Shown: in pieces, positions 51,109 to 61,189 of the stretch
How positions within the stretch are numbered: position 1 is the stretch's first letter
Layout of the letters: every line of letters begins with the position of its first letter
DNA from: Tubulanus polymorphus
Taxonomy: Eukaryota; Nemertea; Palaeonemertea; Tubulaniformes; Tubulanidae
Assembly: GCF_964204645.1 (NCBI RefSeq)
Contig: NC_134028.1
Span: 12,999,001 to 13,063,000 of the forward strand
Length of the DNA stretch: 64,000 nt
Direction: 5' to 3'
Notes under the pieces: generated by a model
The model's input: the letters and a program-made list of their open reading frames with translations, nothing else
What the model was told of the DNA's origin: nothing
Database searches by the model: none
Made by a program: the position numbers and the translations under genes

Positions 51109-52353
51109 AGTGGGAGTTATATAAGTCCTTCTAAGATTTCTAGAATATCTAATGCTATTAAAGCAGAAAGATCTCATCATATAATTACTCATAATCCTTC
51201 AAATATTAATCCCGATGAAACTTTATATGTTAGAATTCCTAGATTAACACAAAATACTTTTTATGTTCCAAATAGTATTTATTTATCAGCTGATATAAAA
51301 GTAACTGGTCATGATAATAATTATGTTGTTGATAATGTTGGGAGATATTTGATTAAAAAATTAACTATAAAGATTGGTCCAGAAACAGTTTTCTCATTAG
51401 ATGATTATAATTTATTTATGCATTATAAAGATTTATGGTTAACTAAAGAAAATAGAAATAATATGATATTTCAGGGTATTCAATCGGAAAACCATAATAA
51501 ATTAAGATCAGGAGCTAATGACGCAAAAGTAACTCGTGCCACAGATAATTTGATTAAAAAGATTTATGGAAGCAAATATAAAATTCCATTAGACTTTGAA
51601 TTGAAAAATAATAATGCACCTTTATATAAATACGCAATTCAAGAAGATATTATATTTGAGATAACATTTGCTCCTGTAAATGAAATTGTATTATCTAGCG
51701 TTGTTAAAGATATGGGTTATAAATTATCGAATATATGTTTAGAATATGACACAGTAACTAATGAAAATATTGCTAGCACAATTCAAACTCAATACAATCA
51801 AGGATTTTCATTATTATATGATTATATTGATAAATTTAAAACTGTAACTATTAATGCAAATGATGAAATAATTAATGAGAATATTAACTTCCCAAGAAGA
51901 TCTATTAAAGGTATATTCATATTTTTTACCATTGCAACATATACTAATGGCGCAATAAAGGTAGATAATTATTATAATCCTGAAATAACAAAAATAGAAA
52001 TAACTATCGAAGGAATAGCAAATAAAATATTTTGTCAAGGAATGAGAATGATAGATCAGTGGCCAGAAATTAGAAAACATTTTATGAATGAAAAAGTAAA
52101 ATCATTTGAAAATTGTAATATTAATCAAATTGATTATTATACCGGCAATAAATATGCATTATGGTTAGATTTTAGAACAACAGAGGATGATTCATTACAT
52201 GGTTCTGGAAAAAAATTACAAAACACTAAAGATGGAATACAATTATTCATGACAAAGAAAAAAGGAAGCCTAAATTTCAAAATGCATATTCATATTATAT
52301 CTGACGCACAATTAAATATTGTAAATTCTCAATTAGATAGTATTCAATATTAG
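51106..52353 (+). CDS. Major capsid protein (double jelly-roll type), element C
   Basis: Intact, 415 codons. Blocks: DETLYVRIPRLTQNTFYVP (about 36-54), VDNVGRYLIKKLTIKIG (about 76-92), DDYNLFMHYKDLWLTKENRN, KIPLDFELKNNNAPLYKYAIQ, INENINFPRRSIKGIF and WLDFRTTEDDSLHGSG. These match what I recall of Polinton capsid proteins. It is the reference for the copies at 19906 and 1-705. Forms the hexon-like capsomers of the predicted virion. Confidence 0.82.
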   Translation: MSGSYISPSKISRISNAIKAERSHHIITHNPSNINPDETLYVRIPRLTQNTFYVPNSIYLSADIKVTGHDNNYVVDNVGRYLIKKLTIKIGPETVFSLDDYNLFMHYKDLWLTKENRNNMIFQGIQSENHNKLRSGANDAKVTRATDNLIKKIYGSKYKIPLDFELKNNNAPLYKYAIQEDIIFEITFAPVNEIVLSSVVKDMGYKLSNICLEYDTVTNENIASTIQTQYNQGFSLLYDYIDKFKTVTINANDEIINENINFPRRSIKGIFIFFTIATYTNGAIKVDNYYNPEITKIEITIEGIANKIFCQGMRMIDQWPEIRKHFMNEKVKSFENCNINQIDYYTGNKYALWLDFRTTEDDSLHGSGKKLQNTKDGIQLFMTKKKGSLNFKMHIHIISDAQLNIVNSQLDSIQY

Positions 52354-52383
52354 AAATATAAAGTTAAAATTAAGGATATATAA

Positions 52384-53511
52384 ATGGGCGGTAAAAAAAC
52401 TCCTAATACTAAAGAACAATATTTAAGAAATTTATATTACAACCCTGAGAGTTCGGTTGCTTATTCTTCTACCAAAAATATATGGCGTCAAGTAAAACAA
52501 GATAAATTAGATAGATAATCCCACAAAATTTAGTTAAATATATAGATATAAATGAATTTATGTTAGAACAACCAACATACACAACACATAAAAAAATTGT
52601 TAGAAAATATAAAACTCGTAAAACTATGGTAAGTTATGTAGATCAACAGTGGCAAGGAGATTTAATTGATATGAAAAATGTTAAGAAAGATAATGATGAT
52701 TATTGGTGGTTATTGAATATAATTGATATTTTTAGTCGTTATGTATGGAGCTTCCCAATTTATAGAAAAGATGCTGTACAAACATCAAATGTTTTGAGAA
52801 AATTTCTTTCGGATGATAAACTAAAACCAGAAAAAAATACAATTTGATGATGGAAAAGAATTTGATAATTCACTTGTTCATGAACTCTTAGACAATCATA
52901 ATATTAAATATTTTTCAACAAAATCGGATAAAAAAGCGGCAGTTGTTGAACGATTTAATAGAACATTAAGAACAAGAATGTGGAAATATTTTACAGCAAA
53001 TAATACTTTTAATTGGATTGATGTTTTACCAAAATTGATAGAAGGATATAATAATTCTTATCATTCTTCTATTGGAATGAAACCTATTGATGCTAGAAAA
53101 CCTGAAAATGCTGAAATTGTTTGGAATAATTTATATGGAGCATTTCTTGTAAATGATTTTGGTGAACCTAAATTTAAAGTTGGTCAAAATGTTAGAATTT
53201 CTAAGTATAAAAAGATATTTGACAAGGGATACGATCGAAATTTTACTAGAGAAATATATAAAATAAAAAAGGTAATAACAACAAAACCATATGTCTATAA
53301 ATTAGAAGATTTAGATGGTGAAGAAGTTGATGGCTACTTTTATGAAGAAGAATTGAGTTTAACTACTGAAAATCTAGAACAAGAATATAAAATTGAAAAA
53401 GTATTAAAAACAAAAACTATTAATAGAAAAAAATATTCTTTAGTTAAATGGGTTGGATGGCCAGATAAATTCAATGAATGGATATTGTCAAGTAAAATTA
53501 AAAATATATAA
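52384..53511 (+). pseudogene. Chromodomain retroviral-type integrase, element C
   Basis: The N-terminal helical region (KTPNTKEQYLRNLYYNPESS) is followed by a stop at 52516 and a short broken stretch. The DDE core is WQGDLIDM...IIDIFSRYVW, then a frame change near 52845 over the second catalytic Asp (FDDGKEF), then KAAVVERFNRTLRTRMW. The C-terminal chromodomain is complete here: YKIEKVLKTKTINRKKYSLVKW...FNEWI. The stop is directly followed by the ATPase ATG. It shows which residues were lost to stops in B. Confidence 0.86.
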
Positions 53512-54120
53512 ATGAATAAGGAATTATTTATATTTGAACCTCATAATATGTTAATTTCTGGCGTAACAAATTGTGGAAAAACTTATTTCATATTAAATTT
53601 ATTAGAAACTGTTTATAAAAACTATTTTGATAATATAGTATTATTTTGCCCAACATATGAATTTAATCAAACTTATGATAGAAATATTACTAGAAATAAT
53701 AAATTTATTATATTAGATCCTAAAACAGTAAAAGAAAATTTAGATAATTGTATTAAAATAGCAATTGATATTTATAAAGGATCAAATACATTATTTATCA
53801 TAGATGATTGCGCAAATTTACATGATTCAAAAGTTAGAGAAAGTGAGTTATGCTATATAGCTTTTTCTGGCAGACATTTTGGGATAACAACTTGGATTTT
53901 GAATCAAAAATATAATTCAATTGTTAAAGACTTTAGAGAAAACATTAGATTTCTAGTTTTATTCTACAATAAAGATAGAAAATCGATGAAAAATGCACTT
54001 GAGGAAAATGATATTATTCCACATGATTTACATAATGAATATATGGATAAGTTGAAAAATATTAAAAGATCAAAATTACTATTTAGATTACAACACCCAT
54101 TTAAATATGAATTTATTTAA
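53512..54120 (+). CDS. A32/FtsK-HerA-like genome-packaging ATPase, element C
   Basis: Intact, 202 codons. Walker A GVTNCGKTYF, Walker B TLFIIDD, and FSGRHFGITTWILNQKYNS downstream. Starts directly after the integrase stop in a TATATAAATG context. Clearly related to 22386 but with many substitutions, unlike the near-identical late block. Drives DNA packaging by family analogy. Confidence 0.88.
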   Translation: MNKELFIFEPHNMLISGVTNCGKTYFILNLLETVYKNYFDNIVLFCPTYEFNQTYDRNITRNNKFIILDPKTVKENLDNCIKIAIDIYKGSNTLFIIDDCANLHDSKVRESELCYIAFSGRHFGITTWILNQKYNSIVKDFRENIRFLVLFYNKDRKSMKNALEENDIIPHDLHNEYMDKLKNIKRSKLLFRLQHPFKYEFI

Positions 54121-54124
54121 ATTC

Positions 54125-54500
54125 AACTGGCTTGTTAATCTAGTATATTTTTAGTTACATTCTAGTTGAATTCTAGTTATTAGTAGTTGGAACAAAAATC
54201 AACTAGATTTAACAATATTTTAACTAGCTTGTTAATCTAGTTTAATTCTAGTTACATTCTAGTTGAATTCTAGTTATTAGTAGTTGGAACAAAAATCAAC
54301 TATATTTAACAATATGTTAACTACCTTGTTAATCTAGTATATTTTTAGTTACATTCTAGTTGAATTCTAGTTATTAGTAGTTGGAACAAAAATCAACTAG
54401 ATTCAACAAGAAATAAATAAAAACAACAATATTTCAACTAGCTTGTTAATCTAGTTGAATTCTAGTTACATTCTAGTTGAATTCTAGTTGCAACATCACA
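54125..54500. repeat. ~97-bp tandem repeat array rich in TCTAGTT
   Basis: Units start at 54125, 54222, 54319 and 54436 (the last interval lengthened by a short A-rich insert). Each begins AACTAGCTTGTTAATCTAG and carries several TCTAGTTGAATTCTAGTT motifs. Fills the ~400-bp gap between ATPase and the 200-codon gene. Could be an expanded replication or packaging signal, or an ordinary minisatellite. Confidence 0.85.
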
Positions 54501-54523
54501 ACTAATTTTTTTGTTATATAAAT

Positions 54524-55107
54524 GGTAGGTGAAAAGAAAATAAAATCTAAAAATGGTGATGTTCCAATTTAAAAACTTTAGATGATTTAGGAATAACAGA
54601 AAACAAATTAATTCCAGATGATGGTGCTTTAAATAATGTTACAACAAATAATAATTATGAATATTATCTTTATTGTAAACATCAATTAGAAATATTAATA
54701 GCATCTGGAAAATGTAAAAATTTTATCGGTAAAAATTTAACTTATAATGAATTAGATACAATGAAATCAGATGAAATTATTAGATTATTTAAGATTTATG
54801 AAGCCGCGAGAACAGCTAGAATTAATGACATTAAGAAAATGCAGTAAAAGGTTATAGTAAATTATGTAATTATATACTACCAATTGAAGATGAAAATAGA
54901 TTATATGCTGATTTAAAAAATGATTATTTAGTTATGACTGAATTAAATAAATGGATTGGATATTTATCATTTCAATTAGGTGGATTTATGACATTATTAT
55001 CAACTGGGGTTATAACATTTTCAAATATTGAAAGTAAAAATATTTCTATAATAAATGAGCGAGGTGGAAGAAGTGAAGAAAAAACCGAGATCACAGAAAC
55101 AAATTGA
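54524..55107 (+). pseudogene. 200-aa conserved Polinton protein, element C
   Basis: ATG in a TATATAAATG context. Frame breaks near 54570 and 54845. Blocks YEYYLYCKHQLEILIASGK and DLKNDYLVMTELNKWIGYLSFQLGG match 24444. Its 3' end overlaps the next gene by about 50 bases, paralleling the overlap in B. Confidence 0.55.
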
Positions 55108-55417
55108 ATGGTCTCGGCAATTAGGACTTAAATCACAAGAATATAAAAAAGCTGTAAAAGAAAAAATAAGTAGTAAAAATGTTAATAAAAATAGTGAAAA
55201 TATTGTTATTTCTACTCCTTCTAATGATAGAATATTTGATAAATGTCTATATTTTACAGTTGGATTTGTATGTGTATTCATTTTGATTGGGTGTAATTGG
55301 TATAAGAAATCAAATAAAATTCATGATATTAATAATTCTGAAACAACTGCTATCAAAAATGAAAATACTTCTGAAATTCCAAAATTGACAATTAAAAAAA
55401 ATGAATTAATATTTTAG
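55055..55417 (+). CDS. 120-aa basic single-pass membrane protein
   Basis: Intact. Basic N-terminus (KKKPRSQKQIEWSRQLGLKSQEYKKAVKEK), one transmembrane segment (about residues 69-86, CLYFTVGFVCVFILIGC) and charged tail. Homologue of 24083. Confidence 0.6.
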   Translation: MSEVEEVKKKPRSQKQIEWSRQLGLKSQEYKKAVKEKISSKNVNKNSENIVISTPSNDRIFDKCLYFTVGFVCVFILIGCNWYKKSNKIHDINNSETTAIKNENTSEIPKLTIKKNELIF

Positions 55418-55454
55418 AAAAAAAGCAAAAAAAATAATTTTTTTTAATTAATTG

Positions 55455-55517
55455 AATATCTCTACTTTTGTCTATCTATGCGGAGCAATTAAATTGTCCA
55501 GATAAGTCATTTCGGAT
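55455..55517 (+). promoter_or_regulatory. Conserved non-coding stem-loop block, element C
   Basis: Counterpart of 25292-25360. Hairpin GGA-(bulged G)-CAAT / ATTG-TCC (55482-55499) with a three-base loop, then CAGATAAGTCATTTCGGAT. It lies between converging genes, so it is not part of either coding region. Confidence 0.6.
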
Positions 55518-55556
55518 TCTAAATATTCATTATTTTTATTAATTTTTTTTTTAAAT

Positions 55557-55883
55557 TTAATCAACAATTTCTAAATCATGATGGCCATCTTCATTTTTTC
55601 CATGATAGATTATTTTAAATCCTTCTAAATCTTTTAATTCCTCTGTACTCAATGAAACCCATTTATCAGGTAAAAATACTTTAAATTCTCGCGATGTACT
55701 AACATTACAGTAGCTTAAATTCGCTGATACTTTCTCTCCATATTTAGTTTTTATCTTTTCTAATTTCAATATTTTATGTTCAATTTCTTTTGTAACATCA
55801 ACTAACTTTTTTATTTCAAATTATTTTTTTGCTGGTTTTATTCAGTTATTTATTGTTGCTAAGAATGCTTTTCAATCTCCCAT
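55557..55883 (-). pseudogene. Short conserved Polinton protein, element C
   Basis: ATG at 55881-55883, followed by an early frame break. The C-terminal part is open and has TKYGEKVSANLSY, VFLPDKW, LSTEELKDLEGF and YHGKNEDGHHDLEIVD, matching 7531 and 29109. It is at the right end and on the minus strand here, whereas in B it follows PolB on plus, so it has moved. The exact start is uncertain. Confidence 0.5.
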
Positions 55884-55894
55884 TTATAAGGAAA

Positions 55895-56187
55895 ACAAAT
55901 TACTTCTGGTGATGAGTGGGGATTACTTCCCCCTGTATATAACAAACACGCTATTTACCGTTCTCACCCAAGCCTCACAGCATCTATTTATCTGGGCACA
56001 GTTGACACGCAATCACTGTACTACAGTAATAGCACACGCGTTAATAACCGTTCTCAGTAGAGACTCACTGTATCGATCTAACCACGCGCAGCTGTTGTTA
56101 CGCGCACTCACTGTATATGTGTACCACAGAGCAATCGTCCGTTCTCACTAGAGCCTAGCTGTGATGAGTGGTGTCTCATACTCAATT
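55895..56187. repeat. Sub-terminal insertion with ~90-bp repeats and partial TIR copies
   Basis: ATTACTTCTGGTGATGAGTGG at 55898-55918 is a partial copy of the inner TIR. A second copy (GTGATGAGTGGTGTCTC) is at 56161-56177, 42 bp before the true one. Between them are three CCGTTCTCA(C/G) repeats at 55958, 56048 and 56139, about 90 bp apart. The intervening sequence is GC-richer than the element. Confidence 0.6.
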
Positions 56188-56259
56188 GAATTATTACTTG
56201 TGGTGATGAGTGGTGTCTCCTCTCGTCCTCTGATCTGAAAGCCCACTTTCCCAATTACT
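56188..56259. repeat. Right terminal inverted repeat of element C
   Basis: Ends CCCACTTTCCCAATTACT; partner of 39553-39624. Confidence 0.9.
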
Positions 56260-56265
56260 GATAGA
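56260..56265. repeat. Target-site duplication of element C, right copy (GATAGA)
   Basis: Identical hexamer to 39547-39552. Confidence 0.9.
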
Positions 56266-56408
56266 GCCTGATTTTATATAAAAAGTTCCCTCCCGCGCCT
56301 GTTCTATAAGTGTCAGGTTGAGCTTTTTATTTCAACTTATTTAAAAAAAGTAATAAAAATAAAATTCGCCCGCCCTCGTCACTTTCCAGAAAAAAATCTG
56401 ATGAGAAA

Positions 56409-56607
56409 CTAGGGTATTTCTTTGTGTGGCCTTAACGGCTTTTGAAGACCAAGGATTTTTGAGTATATTATAATTTCTTTTTCAATTTCTGCTATTTTGT
56501 TAACTACATAATCCAAGACTTCATTGGATTGATGGGATGGTAGTATTCTACCACAGCAATCATATAAAGGATGCGCCTCAAGCATTTGCACTTGATCCAC
56601 TCTAAGA
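56409..56607 (-). pseudogene. Possible exon or exon-like remnant of unknown gene
   Basis: Minus-strand reading from a plausible splice acceptor (CACTATTGCAG ending at 56608) to a TAG at 56409-56411 gives a protein-like stretch with HPLYDCCGRILPSHQSNEVLDYV and a charged helix, ending QKPLRPHKEIP. No family recognised. The end sequence (GGCCACACAAAGAAATACCCTA) recurs with slight changes at 32539-32562, so it may belong to a dispersed repeat rather than a host gene. Confidence 0.3.
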
Positions 56608-57149
56608 CTGCAATAGTGTTTCACAAAAAAATCAATTTTCATACATTTACATACATGCACGCGCAACATAGTTGAAGTGAGAACAAAAGGACAATGAAGA
56701 TGTATAATATTTGAAGTCAATATTTATTGGGTATGCCTGGATATTATTAACTAACAATAGCATTGGCAAATATGAACATGACGTTCAAAAGGATTGAATG
56801 CAAATGCATGTCCAACTACATATGTATATATCTGAAAAATCTGTTTATCTTCAATGTATTTAGTTATTTCATCATAAGTCACATTGACTGGGTTCCCAGC
56901 CTAAAGACCAACCAAAATTCAAGGCCATTAGAGAAAAACTTTTTTATGGCAATATGGCCTTGCTTCATCCATTCAAAAACAACCAAAGCAGCGTTAACAG
57001 GGTTGATTGTGCCATTGCTGACCCAAATTCACTGACATTCACTGCCATGTTATGCCAAATTAACAGCAAACTACAATAACTTAAGAAATTGCAAATTTTC
57101 CAGCCAGTGACCAAATGCCCACACTAATGGGTTCTTCTAAAGCACGATA

Positions 57150-58815
57150 CAGTCAACCCCGCATAAGTCGCCATCGAATTAGTCGTATCATAACATATCT
57201 CGTATAATTAAATTGGTTCCTATTTTCTTCTTCGTGTAACCTTATGAAATTATGCTTAACTCGTACTTCATAAGTCGTATTTTCACGTAAGTCGTATCAA
57301 TTTTAGAAGCCAAATCGTCTGGTTCCATTCAAAATACCTCGCGTAAGTCGTAGCCCGATATGCCATAGCAGCATATAAATAAATTGCCCATGGGCAAAGT
57401 GTGGTTTACCTTGAAAGCTAGAAGTTGCTTGGGGTAAGGGCATTGTTTGAAAAATCTTTTTAATTCGTAACTTCAAAGTTCTACAAGTTCAAATATTGTA
57501 TTTTATCTTTCTTAATGGATTATTTTGTAGTCAAATAAGACCCAAAATATACATTTGTTTACGGTCCACATCCAAAATTTCGTAGGGTACAGGTAGGCGC
57601 GGCATGGAAACTACTTCATATTTTCAAAGAAATATGAAATATGATATGAAAAAATATTCAAATTAAATTCATATGATGTCACATATCAGAGGGTAGCTGA
57701 ATGTATGACCGAGGTAGCTAAAAAACCGGTGCAGTAAGAAATCGGCGTATTAGATCGTTTTAAATCCTGGAATTTACCACTACAATATTCAGACCTCGAC
57801 CTATACCTATAGTTTGCTGCTTAGTATTTTCAGGTCACAAGAAATTACAATTTATTACAAATTCTATCAAACAGAAAACTCAGCGATCATCTTCTGCTGA
57901 TGAAATGTCAAACGCGCCAGCAAGCAGCGTTACAGTATCACTATAGTAGTGTATACTGTACGCGCGTGTGTTGTGTGTGCAACAGTCTAATCTAATGATT
58001 TCCGCGCGCACGTGGAGGCCTTGTGTAAGTGAATGTTCGCTTACCCTTCAATGTCAATCAAATCAATCACCGCGTATTAAAATGAAACAATACCTATGGC
58101 GGATAATAATTACATTCTCACCAGCAATGAGCATTTGAAATTCGCAATTAGACGGCACCTAGTCCAATGAAACGGTCGCCATTCTATGGCTTTCCCATAA
58201 TTATTTTAGTAGCGCCGGAATTCCCCGTATATCCCAAAAACAGCCAATCCTTTCGCTCGTAGAGACAACGTCCCCCAATCGAGGTCATTGCAATTTTATA
58301 CGCGAGAGCTCAGAATTTTCCCGCCAAAAACAGTTTTTCGTAGAATTTAAACAATGTTGACCTTGTTACGGAGGTTTGTCATGCCTTCAATCGCATCGAT
58401 TAAACGTCGTTTAAGCCGAGAACCAATGAAACAAATGTTCACATAATGAACGTACCGCGATTTTACATGAATTGGCTCAATGCCAACTTTATATCGCTGA
58501 CAAAGGTAAACCAAAAATACGCTACAATATTGTCAGTGTAATTTTACGATGTAATTTTCTTGTGACATTGTCTGGGTGGTGCACGTGGCAGCTTTAATTG
58601 ATTGATTGAGCGATATAGGATCTATTCATGATACGACGAACCATGCTGGAATCTGAACGTCGTATATCGTTTTTTCACGGGTAATTCGCGGAATTCGTAT
58701 AAAACCACGACTTATAAATAACTCGTAAAAATACGACTTACACGTAACTCATCCATCATGTAAGTCGTAGCAAAAGCGTCAATCCCGAGGACTACGACTT
58801 ATGTAGGGTTGACTG
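57150..58815. mobile_element. Non-autonomous pogo/Tc1-like element (TA duplications)
   Basis: Starts CAGTCAACCCCGCATAAGTCG after TA (57148-57149) and ends CGACTTATGTAGGGTTGACTG before TA (58816-58817). Internal sub-terminal sequence repeats CGTAAGTCGTA. No transposase seen in 1.67 kb. Confidence 0.7.
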
Positions 58816-58918
58816 TACTACACAATAACGAAATATGAAACGATATTACGAAATGCTTAAGTACGAAACGAAATAGGTACGAAATGCTAAACTACGAAAT
58901 GAAATGGCCATTCTTTCG

Positions 58919-59872
58919 TGGGTCCTGCAAAAGTATGTAATGAAATACGAAACGAAAACGTAATTTTTTCGCTACAGTTATGGACTCGTGGAGCTGGCTC
59001 GAACATACGCACCCGGTCTAGTGTGGCAGGGTTCTGCGCCATGGCCGAGTTTAGCGATATCATCACGTTCGAACCCCTACCGGGGGAGAATGATCTGTGC
59101 ATGCTCACATACAACGTGAAGGGACCTATTGATAAATTACGCGTTAGAGAACAAAGTGTGCTTTAAAACATATCCTGCGGTGTTAAGGCTTAAAAATTAT
59201 ACCTTGTTTCTCCACTGTGCTGAGCTTAAATGTTGATCCGACCGGCTGCCTATCTGCCCTGTACATTTATTTAAAAACAATGATCAGACATACAATAACA
59301 GACCCAGCAGCTACAGAAATGACAAAGGCCAAACTATTTTTTTGGAATTTGCAAAGGACCCAGGCCGCTGCGGAGAAACAAGGTATTCAATTTTTAGCCT
59401 TAGGCTTATTATTGTTTCTCCTGGAAACCCTCAATTTGAATTTACGCTATCAGGCGACTTTCTGGTTCCCTAAAGCGAATTATGTTATTTGATCCACGAT
59501 GGAGATGGAATAACGACCACACACTATAGATTCCGTTGTATCAACTTTCAGACCGACTCAAAGTGTCACCGTTGTATCAACTTTCAGACCGACTCTAAGT
59601 GTCAATAGGCTAAACACCTTCCAGAAGAACAAAAATTCTTGTATACTTTCAAAACATTATTTACATGTACATGTACCGCCAAAATGTAGACAGTCCCGAG
59701 GCGTTAACGAGCTTGAAATATGACCATTTCGTTTCGTACTTTTCGCACTTCTCGCAAAAGAATCAACATTTTGTAATTTCGTTTCGCATTTAGTAGTTTC
59801 GTAATTTTGCTTGATACATGTATATCGTAACTTTGTTTCACATTTCGTAATTTTGTACTTTAGCAGGACCCC
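58919..59872. mobile_element. Candidate TIR element with ACGAAA-rich ends
   Basis: Inverted GGGTCCTGC...GCAGGACCC ends, each followed inward by degenerate repeats of (T)ACGAAA / TTTCGTA. Similar ACGAAA repeats also lie just outside the left end (58828-58905), so the borders are uncertain. Confidence 0.4.
59532..59606 (+). repeat. Two-copy 37-bp tandem repeat
   Basis: CCGTTGTATCAACTTTCAGA followed by CCGACTC(A/T)AAGTGTCA, at 59532 and 59569. Confidence 0.85.
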
Positions 59873-60182
59873 ACACTGATGCCTTTAAAATTAGTTGAAG
59901 TATGGATTTTCCATCAAAAAAGAGGGTAAAACCGAAAATTAAAAAATATATCTTAATATAAATCCCGACGCCATTAAAATGGAATTGGGAACATAGATTT
60001 CAACTTAATGATGATCATGAATATACATAGTAGTGGTTGTTCCCCAATGACTCAATTATGACACCTTTTATGCATGCAACATAGGCCTACCAGGATTGAA
60101 AGAAATCAAAACAATTTACCATGCATTAAACCTATAGTCAAACCCTTACCAAAAATGTCCATCATAACCATCATAAATCTAC

Positions 60183-60687
60183 AGCTTAAGGATCAAGTAG
60201 CGCTTAAATAGTTTTTGTTTTTAACGATACAGTGTTTACAGTATCTCTGATTAGCCATAAATTAGTCATATATTTATCCCTCACTTCGTGCTTATAGTTC
60301 ACATACAACCCGCAGTGGCGCTATTTATGATGTTATCTATGACAATCATCACAAGCACGTGTGCGCGCCAGTACGCTTAGCCTATGTATAATCGATCACA
60401 TAAACATCGTTTTTACTGTATATAGCGCTACTCACTAATAAACGTTAACCTTGTCATATCCAACAGTAGCAACAGTATACAATGGTAAGAGTTCAAAATT
60501 CAAAGCCACTTCTAAAATGATTAATTATCCCATGAAATGTCTAGTCAAATAACTGTAAACTGTGAGCTGAAATTGCCGATTTAAAAATTGTATTTCTCAG
60601 TAATCTTTTTTGACAGCATTTGCTTTGTAACATTGAATGAGTTCAAAATGAGGATTTTGACAAATTAAGCGCTACTTAAGCTTTAAG
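60183..60687. repeat. Weak inverted-repeat element (AGTAGCGCTTAA ends)
   Basis: AGCTTAAGGATCAAGTAGCGCTTAAAT-like left end and its inverted counterpart AATTAAGCGCTACTTAAGCT at 60663-60682, about 500 bp apart. No duplication confirmed. Confidence 0.3.
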
Positions 60688-60846
60688 TTATCATATTCCA
60701 GTATGATTATTTTAGATTTTTACATTTGATGAAATAAATCTAACTTGAATTTGTGAAAATCACCAATGGAATTGATTAGTTAAGGATAATCATTTAATGT
60801 TGTGACAATACATTAACGCTACCAGTTGTACAAGGGCCGATTCAGG

Positions 60847-60876
60847 GGGGTGGACTGGGTGGACTGGGTGGACTGG
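60847..60876 (+). repeat. 10-bp minisatellite GTGGACTGGG x3
   Basis: Three perfect tandem copies, the last ending in GGTT. Confidence 0.8.
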
Positions 60877-61189
60877 TTCGACCCTTTAAAATTCGAATGT
60901 GCCCTCCAAAGTCTGAAAAAAAGTTAATTTTTCGCTAAGTGAATTTTCAAAAGACTAAAAATAAACTCATATGGGCCCTGATAAGGACAAGAAAAGCCCC
61001 TCTGATTGTCCTAATTATCTTATGATCATATCACTATTATCGGACAATACCTGCATTCCAATGGGAGACAAATCCTTGTCAATGTAAAAATGAACCCCTC
61101 AATCGTCTGTGTTAGAGCTCACCAACTAATCCAAAGGAGCTGGTGACCTCTACAACACTGTTTACCTTGCAGATAAGGAAATTGGTGAG

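Larger units (their letters stand above)
39553..56259 (+). mobile_element. Element C, complete Polinton/Maverick (16.7 kb) with an intein in PolB
   Basis: 72-bp terminal inverted repeats beginning AGTAATTGGGAAAGTGG and a 6-bp target duplication define exact ends. Gene order on plus: PolB, penton-like, 108-, 73-, 140- and 141-codon proteins, ~430-codon protein, coiled-coil membrane protein, capsid, integrase, ATPase, 200- and 120-codon proteins. On minus: a VLTF3-like candidate between PolB and penton, and the short conserved protein at the right end. Most large genes are interrupted by stops or indels, but capsid, ATPase and several small genes remain open. Confidence 0.93.

Noticed and set aside
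59041-59077. tRNA-like A box (TGGCCGAGTTT) and B box (GTTCGAACCC)
   Set aside because: Spacing of about 26 bases is too short for a tRNA, no acceptor stem pairs around it, and it lies within a TIR element.
58918-59166. 82-codon frame near the ACGAAA-rich element
   Set aside because: Opposite-strand frame of equal length exists and the sequence is within a transposon-like repeat.
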